A stretch of 6,649 nt of DNA from Dehalococcoidia bacterium (GCA_003153075.1 PMBW01000270.1:1-6649), one strand, 5' to 3'; counted from the stretch's first letter, positions 1 through 6,187 are shown. Made by a program: numbers and translations. Notes: generated by a model from the letters alone, not told the origin.

Positions 1-585
1 ATCGAGCGGGTCCGAAAGGCGCTGGGGGCGACCATCCAGGCCATCACCGTCACCGTGGAGGCGAGGGATCCCTATACGGCCGGTCATCAACGGCGCGTAA
101 CTCAGCTTGCCTGTGCCATTGCCCTGAAAATGGGATTTTCGACAGACCAGATTACCGGGCTCAGGTTAGCCGGACTTATCCATGACATAGGTAAAGTCCG
201 CGTTCCTGCTGAGATTCTCACCAATCCCAATTTACTAACCGAGGCGGAGATGACCATCATTAAGATGCACCCTTCCTTGGGTTACGACCTGTTAAAGACC
301 CTGGATTTACCGTGGCCTGTCGCTGATATCATAAATCAACATCACGAAAGGTTGAATGGTTCCGGATACCCCTCGGGCTTAGTTGGCAACAGCATCATAC
401 CGGAAGCGAAGATCCTGGCTGTAGCGGATGTGGTTGAGGCAATTGCTTCGCATAGACCTTATCGACCCGCACTTGGTATTGATAAAGCGCTTGAGGAAAT
501 CTCGACACGGAAAAATATTCTCTATGATGCCGAAGTAGTGGATTCTTGCCTGAAAATTTTCAGAGAAGGTTTTAAATTTAAATAA
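1..585 (+). CDS. HD-GYP domain phosphodiesterase, C-terminal part (5' end outside window)
   Basis: The reading frame is open from base 1 and ends at TAA 583-585, so 194 C-terminal residues are visible and the start lies outside the window. The visible part is a complete HD-GYP domain, the class that hydrolyses cyclic di-GMP in the cytoplasm. Counting from the first visible residue, H29 follows the DPYTAGH signature, HDIGK is at 61-65, H90 follows, HHERLNGSGYP is at 114-124, and D143 lies in VADVVEAIASHRPYRPA. All expected metal ligands and the GYP motif are present, so the domain looks active. The leading segment (IERVRKALGATIQAI) is the linker that normally joins this domain to an N-terminal PAS, GAF or receiver sensor domain, so the whole protein is probably a signalling sensor-effector; that sensor is not visible. 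The gene converges on coaBC with an 88-bp gap and no convincing terminator. The domain call is very secure; the input signal is unknown. Confidence 0.95.
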   Translation: MERVRKALGATIQAITVTVEARDPYTAGHQRRVTQLACAIALKMGFSTDQITGLRLAGLIHDIGKVRVPAEILTNPNLLTEAEMTIIKMHPSLGYDLLKTLDLPWPVADIINQHHERLNGSGYPSGLVGNSIIPEAKILAVADVVEAIASHRPYRPALGIDKALEEISTRKNILYDAEVVDSCLKIFREGFKFK

Positions 586-673
586 AAATATAATCAAGGA
601 CCGATTTGCTTAAAACCCATGTCCCCCTGAGGCGGATTCTACTAATCTACAGGCACGGACGTCTGTCCTGCTA

Positions 674-1861
674 CTATTTCTTCAGCAGCTTTACCACATT
701 GTCCAGAATTTTATCCGCGACTTCTCTTTTGCTCATCAATGGGAGGTCTTCCGCTTTGCCGTCTTTTTTGATAATGGTGACTTTATTTGTGTCTGCGCCG
801 AAGACGCCGCCTTTGGTAGAAACGTCGTTGGCGATGATCATATCGAGGACTTTATTGGCGAGCTTCTTTTTGGCATTAGTGATCAAATCCTGGGTCTCAG
901 CGGCGAAGCCGATTTTGAGGAATTTGCCGTTGACTTCGGAGAGGATATCCGGGGTTTTTACCAGTTCCAGCGTTAATCCGCCTGCGCCTTTTTTGATCTT
1001 TTGCGCGGCAGTGGTTTTGGGCATGTAATCGGCGACGGCGGCAGCCATGATCAAAGCATCGGTTTTGACGGCGGCTTTGACTACCGCGTCTTTCATCTCT
1101 TTGGCGCTCTGCACTTTCACGGTTTCCACGCCGGCAACAATCGTAAGCGCGGTGGGGGTGGTAATCAGCGTAACTGCAGCGCCCCTGTCCCTGGCAGCTT
1201 CGGCCAGTGCGTAACCCATTTTCCCGGAGGAGCGGTTACTGATATAGCGCACCGGGTCGATCGCCTCCTGTGTGCCGCCTGCGGTCACGACAATGCGTTT
1301 ACCGGCCAGGTCGCCGTTTCTGCCAAGGGTTTGCTGGATGGTTCCCATAATTTCGGTGATTTCCGGCAAGCGGCCGTAACCGATGGAGCCGGAAGCCAGC
1401 CGCCCGTGCTCGGCAGGAATAATGGTGAATCCCCGCGCCTTCAGTTTGGCGATATTTTCCTCTGTAACCGGATTGACGTACATGTTATTGTGCATAGCAG
1501 GTGATAAAACGATCGGCGCCTTCGTCGCCAGCACCGTACAGGTGAGGATATCATCGGCGATACCCGCCGCGATCTTGGCGATAATATTGGCCGTAGCCGG
1601 AACAATCACGATGATGTCCGCTTCATCGGCCAGCGAAACGTGGGTAATGGCCGAAAGGGGCGCCGGTTCGAACATATCGGTGACCACAGGATTGCCTGTC
1701 AATGCCTGAAATGTCAGAGGTTGCACGAGTTGGGTAGCTTCCCAGGTCATTACGACCCGGACATTGGCGCCGGCTTGTGCCAGTTTGCTCGCCAGGTCGG
1801 CTGCTTTGTAGGCTGCGATGCCGCCGCTCACCCCGAGGACGATCATTTTATTTTTCAGCAT
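674..1861 (-). CDS. coaBC: Bifunctional phosphopantothenoylcysteine decarboxylase / phosphopantothenate-cysteine ligase CoaBC (Dfp)
   Basis: A full-length 395-aa cytoplasmic enzyme that joins cysteine to 4'-phosphopantothenate (CoaB) and decarboxylates the product to 4'-phosphopantetheine (FMN-dependent CoaC), steps 2 and 3 of CoA synthesis. The N-terminal CoaC domain (about 1-180) shows VSGGIAAYK (11-19), catalytic H74 in ITHVSL, PATAN (88-92) and PAMHNNMY (121-128). The C-terminal CoaB domain (about 188-395) shows VVTAGGTQEAIDPVRYISNRSSGKMG (191-216, including N209), AAVADY (274-279) and K288 in QKIKK. The CoaC flap reads RLASGSIGYGRLPE (154-167), with Ser157 where E. coli Dfp has catalytic Cys158. 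The ATG at 1861 is preceded by GGAGGAG at 7 nt; the internal ATG at 1846 has no such site. The gene lies 108 bp downstream of coaX, same direction, and is likely cotranscribed with it. Function is secure; the effect of Ser157 is not. Confidence 0.97.
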   Translation of the reverse strand: MLKNKMIVLGVSGGIAAYKAADLASKLAQAGANVRVVMTWEATQLVQPLTFQALTGNPVVTDMFEPAPLSAITHVSLADEADIIVIVPATANIIAKIAAGIADDILTCTVLATKAPIVLSPAMHNNMYVNPVTEENIAKLKARGFTIIPAEHGRLASGSIGYGRLPEITEIMGTIQQTLGRNGDLAGKRIVVTAGGTQEAIDPVRYISNRSSGKMGYALAEAARDRGAAVTLITTPTALTIVAGVETVKVQSAKEMKDAVVKAAVKTDALIMAAAVADYMPKTTAAQKIKKGAGGLTLELVKTPDILSEVNGKFLKIGFAAETQDLITNAKKKLANKVLDMIIANDVSTKGGVFGADTNKVTIIKKDGKAEDLPLMSKREVADKILDNVVKLLKK

Positions 1862-1917
1862 TTTCAGTCTCCTCCGTTACAAAAAATTAAAATTCCAACT
1901 ATCAAATTAAATATTAT

Positions 1918-1959
1918 TATTTTGGATTTGTTTGGTATTTGGTTTTTGTATATTGGTAT
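1918..1959 (-). repeat. Degenerate heptamer repeat between coaX and coaBC
   Basis: Read on the minus strand just after the coaX stop, the spacer falls into 7-base units: ATACCAA, TATACAA, AAACCAA, ATACCAA, then the less regular ACAAATC and CAAAATA. The stretch CCAAATA CCAAACA AATCCAA closely matches CTAAATA CTAAACA AATTCAA found on the plus strand at 5041-5061. The remainder of the spacer is AT-rich with no clear hairpin or strong promoter. It is listed because the same periodic sequence recurs in other gaps of this window. Confidence 0.55.
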
Positions 1960-1969
1960 TTTCACCTGC

Positions 1970-2734
1970 TTATTTGTTCATCTGGTAGATCATTCTTAAA
2001 CCGATAAGGGTGATATCCGGATTCACTACTTTGAAAATATTGGTTTCTGCCGCGAAAATAGCGCCAAAACCGCCCGTCGCGACTTTAGTTGCCTTCTCGC
2101 CCAGCTCTTTTTCTATATGGGCAACCACAGATTCGACCAATCCGGCATAACCGAACATGATACCGGATTGCATAGCGGCAATCGTATTGGTACCGATCGC
2201 TTTCTGCGGATGCACAAGCTGAATACGGGGCAGCGCGGCCGTGCGGGAGAACAATGCTTCCGCGGCAGTCATCGGGCCGGGGGCGATTGCACCGCCGATA
2301 AAATCACCTTCTTTGGAAATGACGTCAAAGGTGGTGGCTGTGCCGAGGTCGACGACGATAGTGGGGCCGCCGTAAAGCTTGTAACCGGCGACTGTATTCA
2401 CAATCCGGTCCGGACCAACTTCCTTGGGATTATCAAAACGCACTCGGATGCCGGTTTTTACACCGGCCGTAACCACCAGCGGTTTGATCTTGAAGTAATC
2501 ATCAAGCAGTTCAACAAAAATCGGCACCAGCGGCGCAACTGTACTGCACAATGCTACCTCCTTGATATCGGAAATAGCAATTTTACGGAATTGCAGTAAA
2601 GTCATCAACGCAGCGGCATATTCATCGGGCATTTTATGGATATCAGTGGCCATGCGCCATGTATAGCGGATTTGTTCGCCTTCAAAAATCCCCATCGTGA
2701 CATTTGTATTGCCGATATCGATTGCCAGAAACAT
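1970..2734 (-). CDS. coaX: Type III pantothenate kinase CoaX
   Basis: A 254-aa enzyme of the ASKHA fold that phosphorylates pantothenate with ATP, the first step of CoA synthesis. CoaX enzymes are known to need a monovalent cation and to be insensitive to CoA feedback. Visible motifs are DIGNTN (5-10, phosphate-binding, D5), DNPKEVGPDRIVN (101-113, with GPDR and catalytic D109), DLGTATTFD (129-137) and GGAIAPG (147-153). Length matches the family (about 255). The frame stays open to an ATG at 2761, but ATG 2734 is the better start: it gives the canonical MFLAIDIGN beginning and has GAGGAGG 8 nt upstream, inside the would-be extension. The gene sits 78 bp downstream of the Mut7-C RNase gene with its own likely promoter, and 108 bp upstream of coaBC, which takes the next steps of the pathway. 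Confidence 0.97.
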   Translation of the reverse strand: MFLAIDIGNTNVTMGIFEGEQIRYTWRMATDIHKMPDEYAAALMTLLQFRKIAISDIKEVALCSTVAPLVPIFVELLDDYFKIKPLVVTAGVKTGIRVRFDNPKEVGPDRIVNTVAGYKLYGGPTIVVDLGTATTFDVISKEGDFIGGAIAPGPMTAAEALFSRTAALPRIQLVHPQKAIGTNTIAAMQSGIMFGYAGLVESVVAHIEKELGEKATKVATGGFGAIFAAETNIFKVVNPDITLIGLRMIYQMNK

Positions 2735-2742
2735 AGGGTTTG

Positions 2743-2749
2743 CCTCCTC
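2743..2749 (-). promoter_or_regulatory. Ribosome binding site fixing the coaX start
   Basis: The minus strand reads GAGGAGG, 8 nt before ATG 2734. Because it lies inside the frame that would extend to ATG 2761, it argues for initiation at 2734. Confidence 0.8.
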
Positions 2750-2773
2750 GCCGGCATTCATTCATACACTACT

Positions 2774-2801
2774 ATTGTACCAAGTGTAGCAAGGGTTTCA
2801 A
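2774..2801 (-). promoter_or_regulatory. Sigma70-type promoter for coaX-coaBC
   Basis: On the minus strand TTGAAA (2801-2796) and TACAAT (2779-2774) are 16 bp apart, and TGG before the -10 makes an extended -10 element. Transcription would start near 2767, giving a leader of about 30 nt that contains the GAGGAGG site. The promoter lies just after the stop codon of the Mut7-C gene. A 6-bp inverted repeat, TACACT (2765-2770) and AGTGTA (2783-2788), flanks the -10 and could be an operator; that part is conjecture. Confidence 0.6.
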
Positions 2802-2812
2802 GTTATGGTCAA

Positions 2813-3295
2813 CTATTTGCTGATGTCTTGCAGTTTTTTCAACATTGCCTGCCAATGGGTGCCCTGCCAGTAAATACGGCGGCAATGCGGGCATTCCACA
2901 TATTGCGTTTGGGTTTGGTAGACATAGGGCGGCACCCTGTCTTTGATATCTGCCTTGCTTGCCTTCACTAGCGGACGGTTGCATTCCAGACACAAACTGA
3001 AGGGTTTGAAAACGGAGTCCAATCCAAGTTCGTCGATCACCTGTTGGATTTGTTGTAACGGGTTATCGTTTCTAATGAAAACGGCTTTCAGTTCCCCGAT
3101 TGTAATCACGCGCCTCCGCATCAATTGCGTATCGCGGGTCAGAATAACGCGGTTTTCGGCCAGGGCGGTGTGGATCAGGTATTTGTCATCGCGGTTATCG
3201 AAGAGGGTGGTGTCATAGCCGATCATCCTCAACCATTTGGCGAGTTTTCCGCAATTCAGATCGACGATGAACCGGGGATTTTCTTCAGGACACAT
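2813..3295 (-). CDS. Mut7-C RNase domain protein (PIN-like) with zinc ribbon
   Basis: A 160-aa soluble protein of the Mut7-C (DUF82) family, named after the C-terminal domain of animal Mut-7 exonucleases. The family is a PIN-like nuclease fold joined to a zinc ribbon and is predicted to cut RNA; bacterial targets are not known. Visible features are FIVDLNCGKLAKWLRMIGYD (9-28, acidic D12), LTRD (52-55, acidic D55), a four-Cys zinc ribbon C102-x2-C105 and C135-x2-C138, and the family signature IYWQGTHW (141-148). The whole family architecture is present at the usual length. The ATG at 3295 has a weak AGGCGG site 8 nt upstream and follows the MBL-hydrolase stop by 23 bp, so the two are probably cotranscribed. 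The family call is firm; nuclease activity and substrate are inferred. Confidence 0.9.
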   Translation of the reverse strand: MCPEENPRFIVDLNCGKLAKWLRMIGYDTTLFDNRDDKYLIHTALAENRVILTRDTQLMRRRVITIGELKAVFIRNDNPLQQIQQVIDELGLDSVFKPFSLCLECNRPLVKASKADIKDRVPPYVYQTQTQYVECPHCRRIYWQGTHWQAMLKKLQDISK

Positions 3296-3318
3296 AGTTA
3301 ATTCCGCCTGTGACGAAA

Positions 3319-4098
3319 TTACAATGTAACCAGCATGCCTTCGCGGCCGGGGATGATCGAGGCGTTTAATTGCGCCGCGACGACCTTCAATTCGTTCTCG
3401 ATCAGTTCTTTTTCCGGACTTTGCGGGAACATGTGCACGGTAATAACCTTCGGCAGGTATCCCTTAATTAACAGGAAAGACTCCAGTTCCTCTTTAAGCA
3501 AAGAAGGTGTGAGGTGACTGGCTTCTTTAGCGGTCTTTAAAAACCCATTGGCCCCGGTCACTTCCACGATCAGCAAATCAGGAGAAATAAGCGGCCAAAT
3601 CGCGCCCAGGCCGTTACCGGTATCGCCGGTATAGAAAAGCTTCTTGCCTTCCGGTGAAGTAATCTGGTATCCCACGGAGGGTACGGAGTGTTTCATCGGC
3701 ACGGCCAGAATATTGTAATGCAGTAGGGAGAATGGCTTTAACGGTTCGATCGGGATGAAATTGATCGTGGGGTTTTCCGCCGGATGGATTAAAAAATTCC
3801 TGTACAAATTATCCGGGTATTCAAACAGATACCTGAGGGCTTCATATACCGGTTTAATTGAATAGATATTGATCCTGGATTCCTTAACATGAAAGGTCAT
3901 GCCCATCATCGGGATGTCTTTTATGTGGTCGTAATGGTGGTGTGTCACCAGCAGCGCCTGAATTGCCAGTTGTTCGGAAAAAGTCAGGCCGGAAATCAAA
4001 CCGCCGGCATCGATGGCTAGAACGTTATCGATCAGCAAAGTGACAGGTTTAACGTCTTTCGATTCGCTGTTATGCGCGCCGAGAAATCGGATGTTCAT
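3319..4098 (-). CDS. Metallo-beta-lactamase fold hydrolase (Lactamase_B_2 / phosphodiesterase-like)
   Basis: A 259-aa cytoplasmic hydrolase with a complete dinuclear metal site: D30 in LAIDAGG, the HxHxDH motif H53-H54-H55-Y56-D57-H58, H137 in PMKHSVPS, D159 in FYTGDTGNG and H222 in VHMFP. ASHLTP (193-198) adds the late His motif seen in RNase Z, PhnP and cyclic-nucleotide phosphodiesterase relatives. There is no signal peptide and no RNase Z exosite arm, so a phosphodiesterase or similar small-substrate hydrolase is more likely than a beta-lactamase; the substrate cannot be read from sequence. Its ATG overlaps the transporter stop in an ATGA quartet, implying translational coupling, and the Mut7-C gene follows after 23 bp. 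Fold and metal site are secure; exact function is open. Confidence 0.88.
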   Translation of the reverse strand: MNIRFLGAHNSESKDVKPVTLLIDNVLAIDAGGLISGLTFSEQLAIQALLVTHHHYDHIKDIPMMGMTFHVKESRINIYSIKPVYEALRYLFEYPDNLYRNFLIHPAENPTINFIPIEPLKPFSLLHYNILAVPMKHSVPSVGYQITSPEGKKLFYTGDTGNGLGAIWPLISPDLLIVEVTGANGFLKTAKEASHLTPSLLKEELESFLLIKGYLPKVITVHMFPQSPEKELIENELKVVAAQLNASIIPGREGMLVTL

Positions 4099-4778
4099 CT
4101 TTCAACTGTTTTCCTTTCCCCGAGATGGAGAGGATTGAAGTCGGTTTTATAGTCATAGGTATCAACCGATTCATTTTTCTTTAAGTAACCGACGATGACG
4201 TAAGTCAGCGGCGTGAAGACCACTTCGATGGCTACTTTGGCGGCCCAGTGCCAGAGGATCATCCATGGCGTGAAGAAGGACGCGCCGATATACGCGCCGA
4301 TGATGAAAATGACGGTATCGAGCCCTTCTCCGACGATTGTCGAACCGATCGTGCGCGACCACAGCCAGCGCCCTTTGGTCAGGATTTTCATTTTGGCTAG
4401 AACAAAGGAGTTACTGAATTCACCGACCAGATACGCGAGAAATGAGGCGGCCAACAAACGGGGTGTGTAGCCGAGAATGGTAGTATAAGCGTCCTGTCCT
4501 GTCCAATTGGCGGCCGGTGGCAATAACCCGCCCAGCCAGGCAAAGACGACAAAAATGAGGTTACAGAGAAATCCCAGCCAGATCACCTGGCGCGCTTGCT
4601 GATAACCATACACTTCGGTGAGGATATCCCCGAAAATATAACTGAAAGGGAACAGGATGACGGCGGCCGGCAGCGTGACGGAGCCGACGCCCCAAACTTT
4701 TGCCCCGATGATGTTTGCCGTCAGCAGGCAGGTCACAAATAGCGCAGTAATAATGACAAAACGATTTGAATATTTCAT
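4095..4778 (-). CDS. yhhQ: YhhQ-family (DUF165 / VUT) queuosine precursor transporter
   Basis: A 227-aa integral membrane protein with about six hydrophobic segments (roughly 7-26, 35-53, 64-88, 105-125, 143-166 and 171-197) and a polar C-terminal tail. Family signatures are PFSYIFGDILTEVYGYQQAR (44-63), GEFSNSFVLAK (119-129) and RTIGSTIVGEGLDTVIF (142-158). Members of this family import preQ0, preQ1 or queuine for the tRNA modification queuosine. No queuosine synthesis gene (queC, queD, queE, queF, tgt) is visible here, so the link rests on family membership. The ATG at 4778 has only a weak ribosome binding site; MKYSNRF is a typical beginning. It is the first gene of the leftward run and overlaps the MBL hydrolase by 4 bp. 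No preQ1 riboswitch could be supported in the short leader. Confidence 0.93.
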   Translation of the reverse strand: MKYSNRFVIITALFVTCLLTANIIGAKVWGVGSVTLPAAVILFPFSYIFGDILTEVYGYQQARQVIWLGFLCNLIFVVFAWLGGLLPPAANWTGQDAYTTILGYTPRLLAASFLAYLVGEFSNSFVLAKMKILTKGRWLWSRTIGSTIVGEGLDTVIFIIGAYIGASFFTPWMILWHWAAKVAIEVVFTPLTYVIVGYLKKNESVDTYDYKTDFNPLHLGERKTVER

Positions 4779-4799
4779 AAAAACTCAACGATTCATCTC

Positions 4800-4808
4800 A
4801 TTCTAGCA
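4800..4808 (-). promoter_or_regulatory. Extended -10 promoter for the yhhQ-MBL-Mut7-C unit
   Basis: The minus strand reads TGCTAGAAT, an extended -10 (TGn plus TAGAAT), with no good -35 at 16-18 bp. Initiation would be about 15 nt before the yhhQ ATG. It overlaps the region of a rightward promoter, so the two units diverge from one compact site. Confidence 0.4.
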
Positions 4809-4814
4809 TATCCG

Positions 4815-4844
4815 TTGCATCGTATTCTAAAAAATGTGTATTAT
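4815..4844 (+). promoter_or_regulatory. Sigma70-type promoter for the small Cys-rich gene
   Basis: TTGCAT (4815-4820) and TATTAT (4839-4844) are separated by 18 bp. The start point would fall at about 4851, almost on the ATG at 4852, which would make the transcript leaderless. This fits the lack of a ribosome binding site before that ATG. Confidence 0.4.
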
Positions 4845-4851
4845 GGAAGTA

Positions 4852-5019
4852 ATGAGTACGGAGTCAGGTTTCCATAAATTTCAGGTTAGGGTAAAAAAAG
4901 CATTGGGCATGAATGTCATCCTGTGCGATACCTGCAAGTGGGATTGGCGCGGCGCCTGCCACAATCCGGCGCGTCCGAATGCGACATATTGTGAAGAATA
5001 CAAGAATAAGAGCAAATAG
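4852..5019 (+). CDS. Small Cys-rich protein, predicted metal-binding, function unknown
   Basis: Not recognised as a named family. From ATG 4852 it is 55 aa; in-frame ATGs at 4834 and 4843 would add 6 or 3 residues but lie within or before the likely -10 box and have no ribosome binding site. The N-terminal half is polar and basic (HKFQVRVKKALG). The C-terminal half has four Cys spaced C25-x2-C28-x7-C36-x10-C47, in CDTCKWDW, GACHNPARPNA and YCEEYK. Four spaced Cys with aromatic and Pro residues suggest a small zinc-binding or iron-binding knuckle. It is transcribed divergently from yhhQ with 73 bp between starts. Cys spacing and an ordered promoter-ORF layout argue that it is real despite its size. 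Confidence 0.65.
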   Translation: MSTESGFHKFQVRVKKALGMNVILCDTCKWDWRGACHNPARPNATYCEEYKNKSK

Positions 5020-5026
5020 GTAAACT

Positions 5027-5075
5027 CTCAATCCTGAATACTAAATACTAAACAAATTCAAAGCTCCAAATACCG
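5027..5075 (+). repeat. Degenerate heptamer repeat after the Cys-rich gene
   Basis: Seven bases after the stop codon the sequence reads CTCAATC, CTGAATA, CTAAATA, CTAAACA (5027-5054) as successive 7-base units, followed by looser units AATTCAA, AGCTCCA and AATACCG to 5075. CTAAATA CTAAACA AATTCAA matches the minus-strand repeat between coaX and coaBC apart from C/T changes. Confidence 0.6.
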
Positions 5076-5238
5076 ATTATCCAACCTGGTACCATATGGA
5101 GACAATGCTCTATCGGTATGTCCATTCTGGCGGATGGCCGAGGCCGCTGCCGAAACACTTGACGAAGGAAATGTGCCAGAATCCAGCCTTCAATCCCGCA
5201 TGTCTTTTATCCTTCCTCTTAGGAATGCAGACTAAAAG

Positions 5239-5267
5239 TTGCAAAAACGGCAGGATTCGTATAATAT
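5239..5267 (+). promoter_or_regulatory. Promoter for the 3-hydroxyacyl-CoA dehydrogenase-like gene
   Basis: TTGCAA (5239-5244) is followed by a perfect TATAAT (5260-5265) at a short 15-bp spacing, or by TAATAT (5262-5267) at the ideal 17 bp. Either would start transcription near 5273, leaving a leader of about 40 nt before GTG 5315. Confidence 0.5.
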
Positions 5268-5314
5268 TTTCCCATAATCCAAATTAATGCTGTGAAGAGA
5301 AAAGCAGGTAATAA

Positions 5315-6100
5315 GTGAAACTACAAGATATAAAATGCATCGGGGTAATGGGGGCGGGGGTGATGGGCGCCGGTATCAGCGAGGTTGCTATTGCTGCAGG
5401 TTATAAGGTTGTTGCCCGTGACCTCACCAAAGAAATCCTGGCCCGTGCTAAAGATAATATTATCAATGGTCATTTCGGTTTGAAGGGCGCAGTGGAACGC
5501 GGCAAGATGACGCAGGAACAGTTGGAGAATGCCATGGCGAACCTGACTTTGACTACCGACGTGGAAGATCTGAAGAATTGCGACATTATTATGGAAACTA
5601 TCGGGGGCGGCCCTTCCGGTCAGGTAGAAAACAAGGATATTAAATTAAAGGTTTTCGCCGAGCTTGACCGCGTGGTGAAAAAGGGCGCGATTTTTGCCTC
5701 CAATACATCAAAGTTCACTATTGCCGACCTGGCGGCGGTAACGACCAGAAAGCAATCGTTTATCGGCATGCACTGGTTCAGTCCGGCAGTGGCGATGAAA
5801 ATTGTCGAGGTGGTATGGACACCGGATACCACCGAAGCGACTATTCAGTTGATCGAGGCGCTCAGTGAGAAACTTGGCAAGACGCATGTCCGTGTTAAAG
5901 ATGTGCCTGGGGATATGGCGCATGTCGGTATGCGCGTGATGAATGCCGCGCGGGAAGAAGCACAGAAAATCGTCGAACAGGGGATCTGCACCGCGGAGGG
6001 CGTGGATATTATCATGATGGGCGGATTCAATTGGCCGTTGGGACCGATTGGCACAGGTCTGAGCAACCGCGCCAGTTGGGATCAGAAGAAACAGGGCTAA
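5315..6100 (+). CDS. Atypical short 3-hydroxyacyl-CoA dehydrogenase-like protein
   Basis: A 261-aa protein. The N-terminal NAD-binding Rossmann domain (about 4-190) has GAGVMG (13-18), D36 at the end of the second strand for NAD selectivity, and the HAD active-site block with S132 (SNTS), H153 (GMHWFSP) and E165 (KIVEVV), matching Ser137, His158 and Glu170 of human HAD. Classical members oxidise L-3-hydroxyacyl-CoA in beta-oxidation or butyrate-type pathways. Oddities: GGGPSGQ (97-103) is inserted near the cofactor site; after DVPG (196-199) the usual FIVNR, with catalytic Asn208, is replaced by DMAHVGMRVM; and the C-terminal domain stops soon after PLGP, roughly 30-40 residues short of the common 280-aa form. 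The GTG start fits the conserved beginning and has AGGT 5 nt upstream. Superfamily is secure; the standard reaction is doubtful. Confidence 0.85.
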   Translation: MKLQDIKCIGVMGAGVMGAGISEVAIAAGYKVVARDLTKEILARAKDNIINGHFGLKGAVERGKMTQEQLENAMANLTLTTDVEDLKNCDIIMETIGGGPSGQVENKDIKLKVFAELDRVVKKGAIFASNTSKFTIADLAAVTTRKQSFIGMHWFSPAVAMKIVEVVWTPDTTEATIQLIEALSEKLGKTHVRVKDVPGDMAHVGMRVMNAAREEAQKIVEQGICTAEGVDIIMMGGFNWPLGPIGTGLSNRASWDQKKQG

Positions 6101-6187
6101 TTTTTTACAATCTCTCAATACGTTACCGAGTAACCAGGAAACTATTAGTATACTTTACATAAATATAAGTGATATTAGATGAAACAA

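Larger units (their letters stand above)
5020..5314. other. 295-bp intergenic stretch without a supported gene
   Basis: The first quarter is the AT-rich heptamer repeat. The middle (about 5085-5235) is richer in G and C and allows short frames, one of 63 codons from ATG 5096 and one of 33 codons from ATG 5134. Neither has a ribosome binding site or recognisable protein sequence. The last part holds a promoter for the dehydrogenase-like gene. The middle could be a gene remnant, a long leader or a small RNA; nothing in it decides this. Confidence 0.5.

Noticed and set aside
650..670. CAGG...CCTG hairpin just past the coaBC stop as a terminator
   Set aside because: The stem is short, interrupted by a bulge and a G-U or mismatch, and no T tract follows on either strand.
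606..1028. Long frames on + opposite coaBC, coaX and other leftward genes
   Set aside because: They are antisense to well-conserved enzymes and their translations resemble no protein; they reflect codon bias of the real genes.
2735..2761. Nine-codon N-terminal extension of CoaX from ATG 2761
   Set aside because: The strong GAGGAGG site lies inside it, and family proteins begin at the MxLAIDIGN sequence.
4801..4836. preQ1-riboswitch-like TTCTAGCATATCC followed by CTAAAAAATG, near a queuosine-precursor transporter gene
   Set aside because: It lies on the strand opposite to the transporter, and the flanking bases do not form the required first stem; the minus strand of the transporter leader shows no such motif either.
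5096..5287. 63-codon frame on + between the Cys-rich gene and the dehydrogenase-like gene
   Set aside because: No ribosome binding site, no recognisable protein features, and its 3' part overlaps the likely promoter at 5239-5267.
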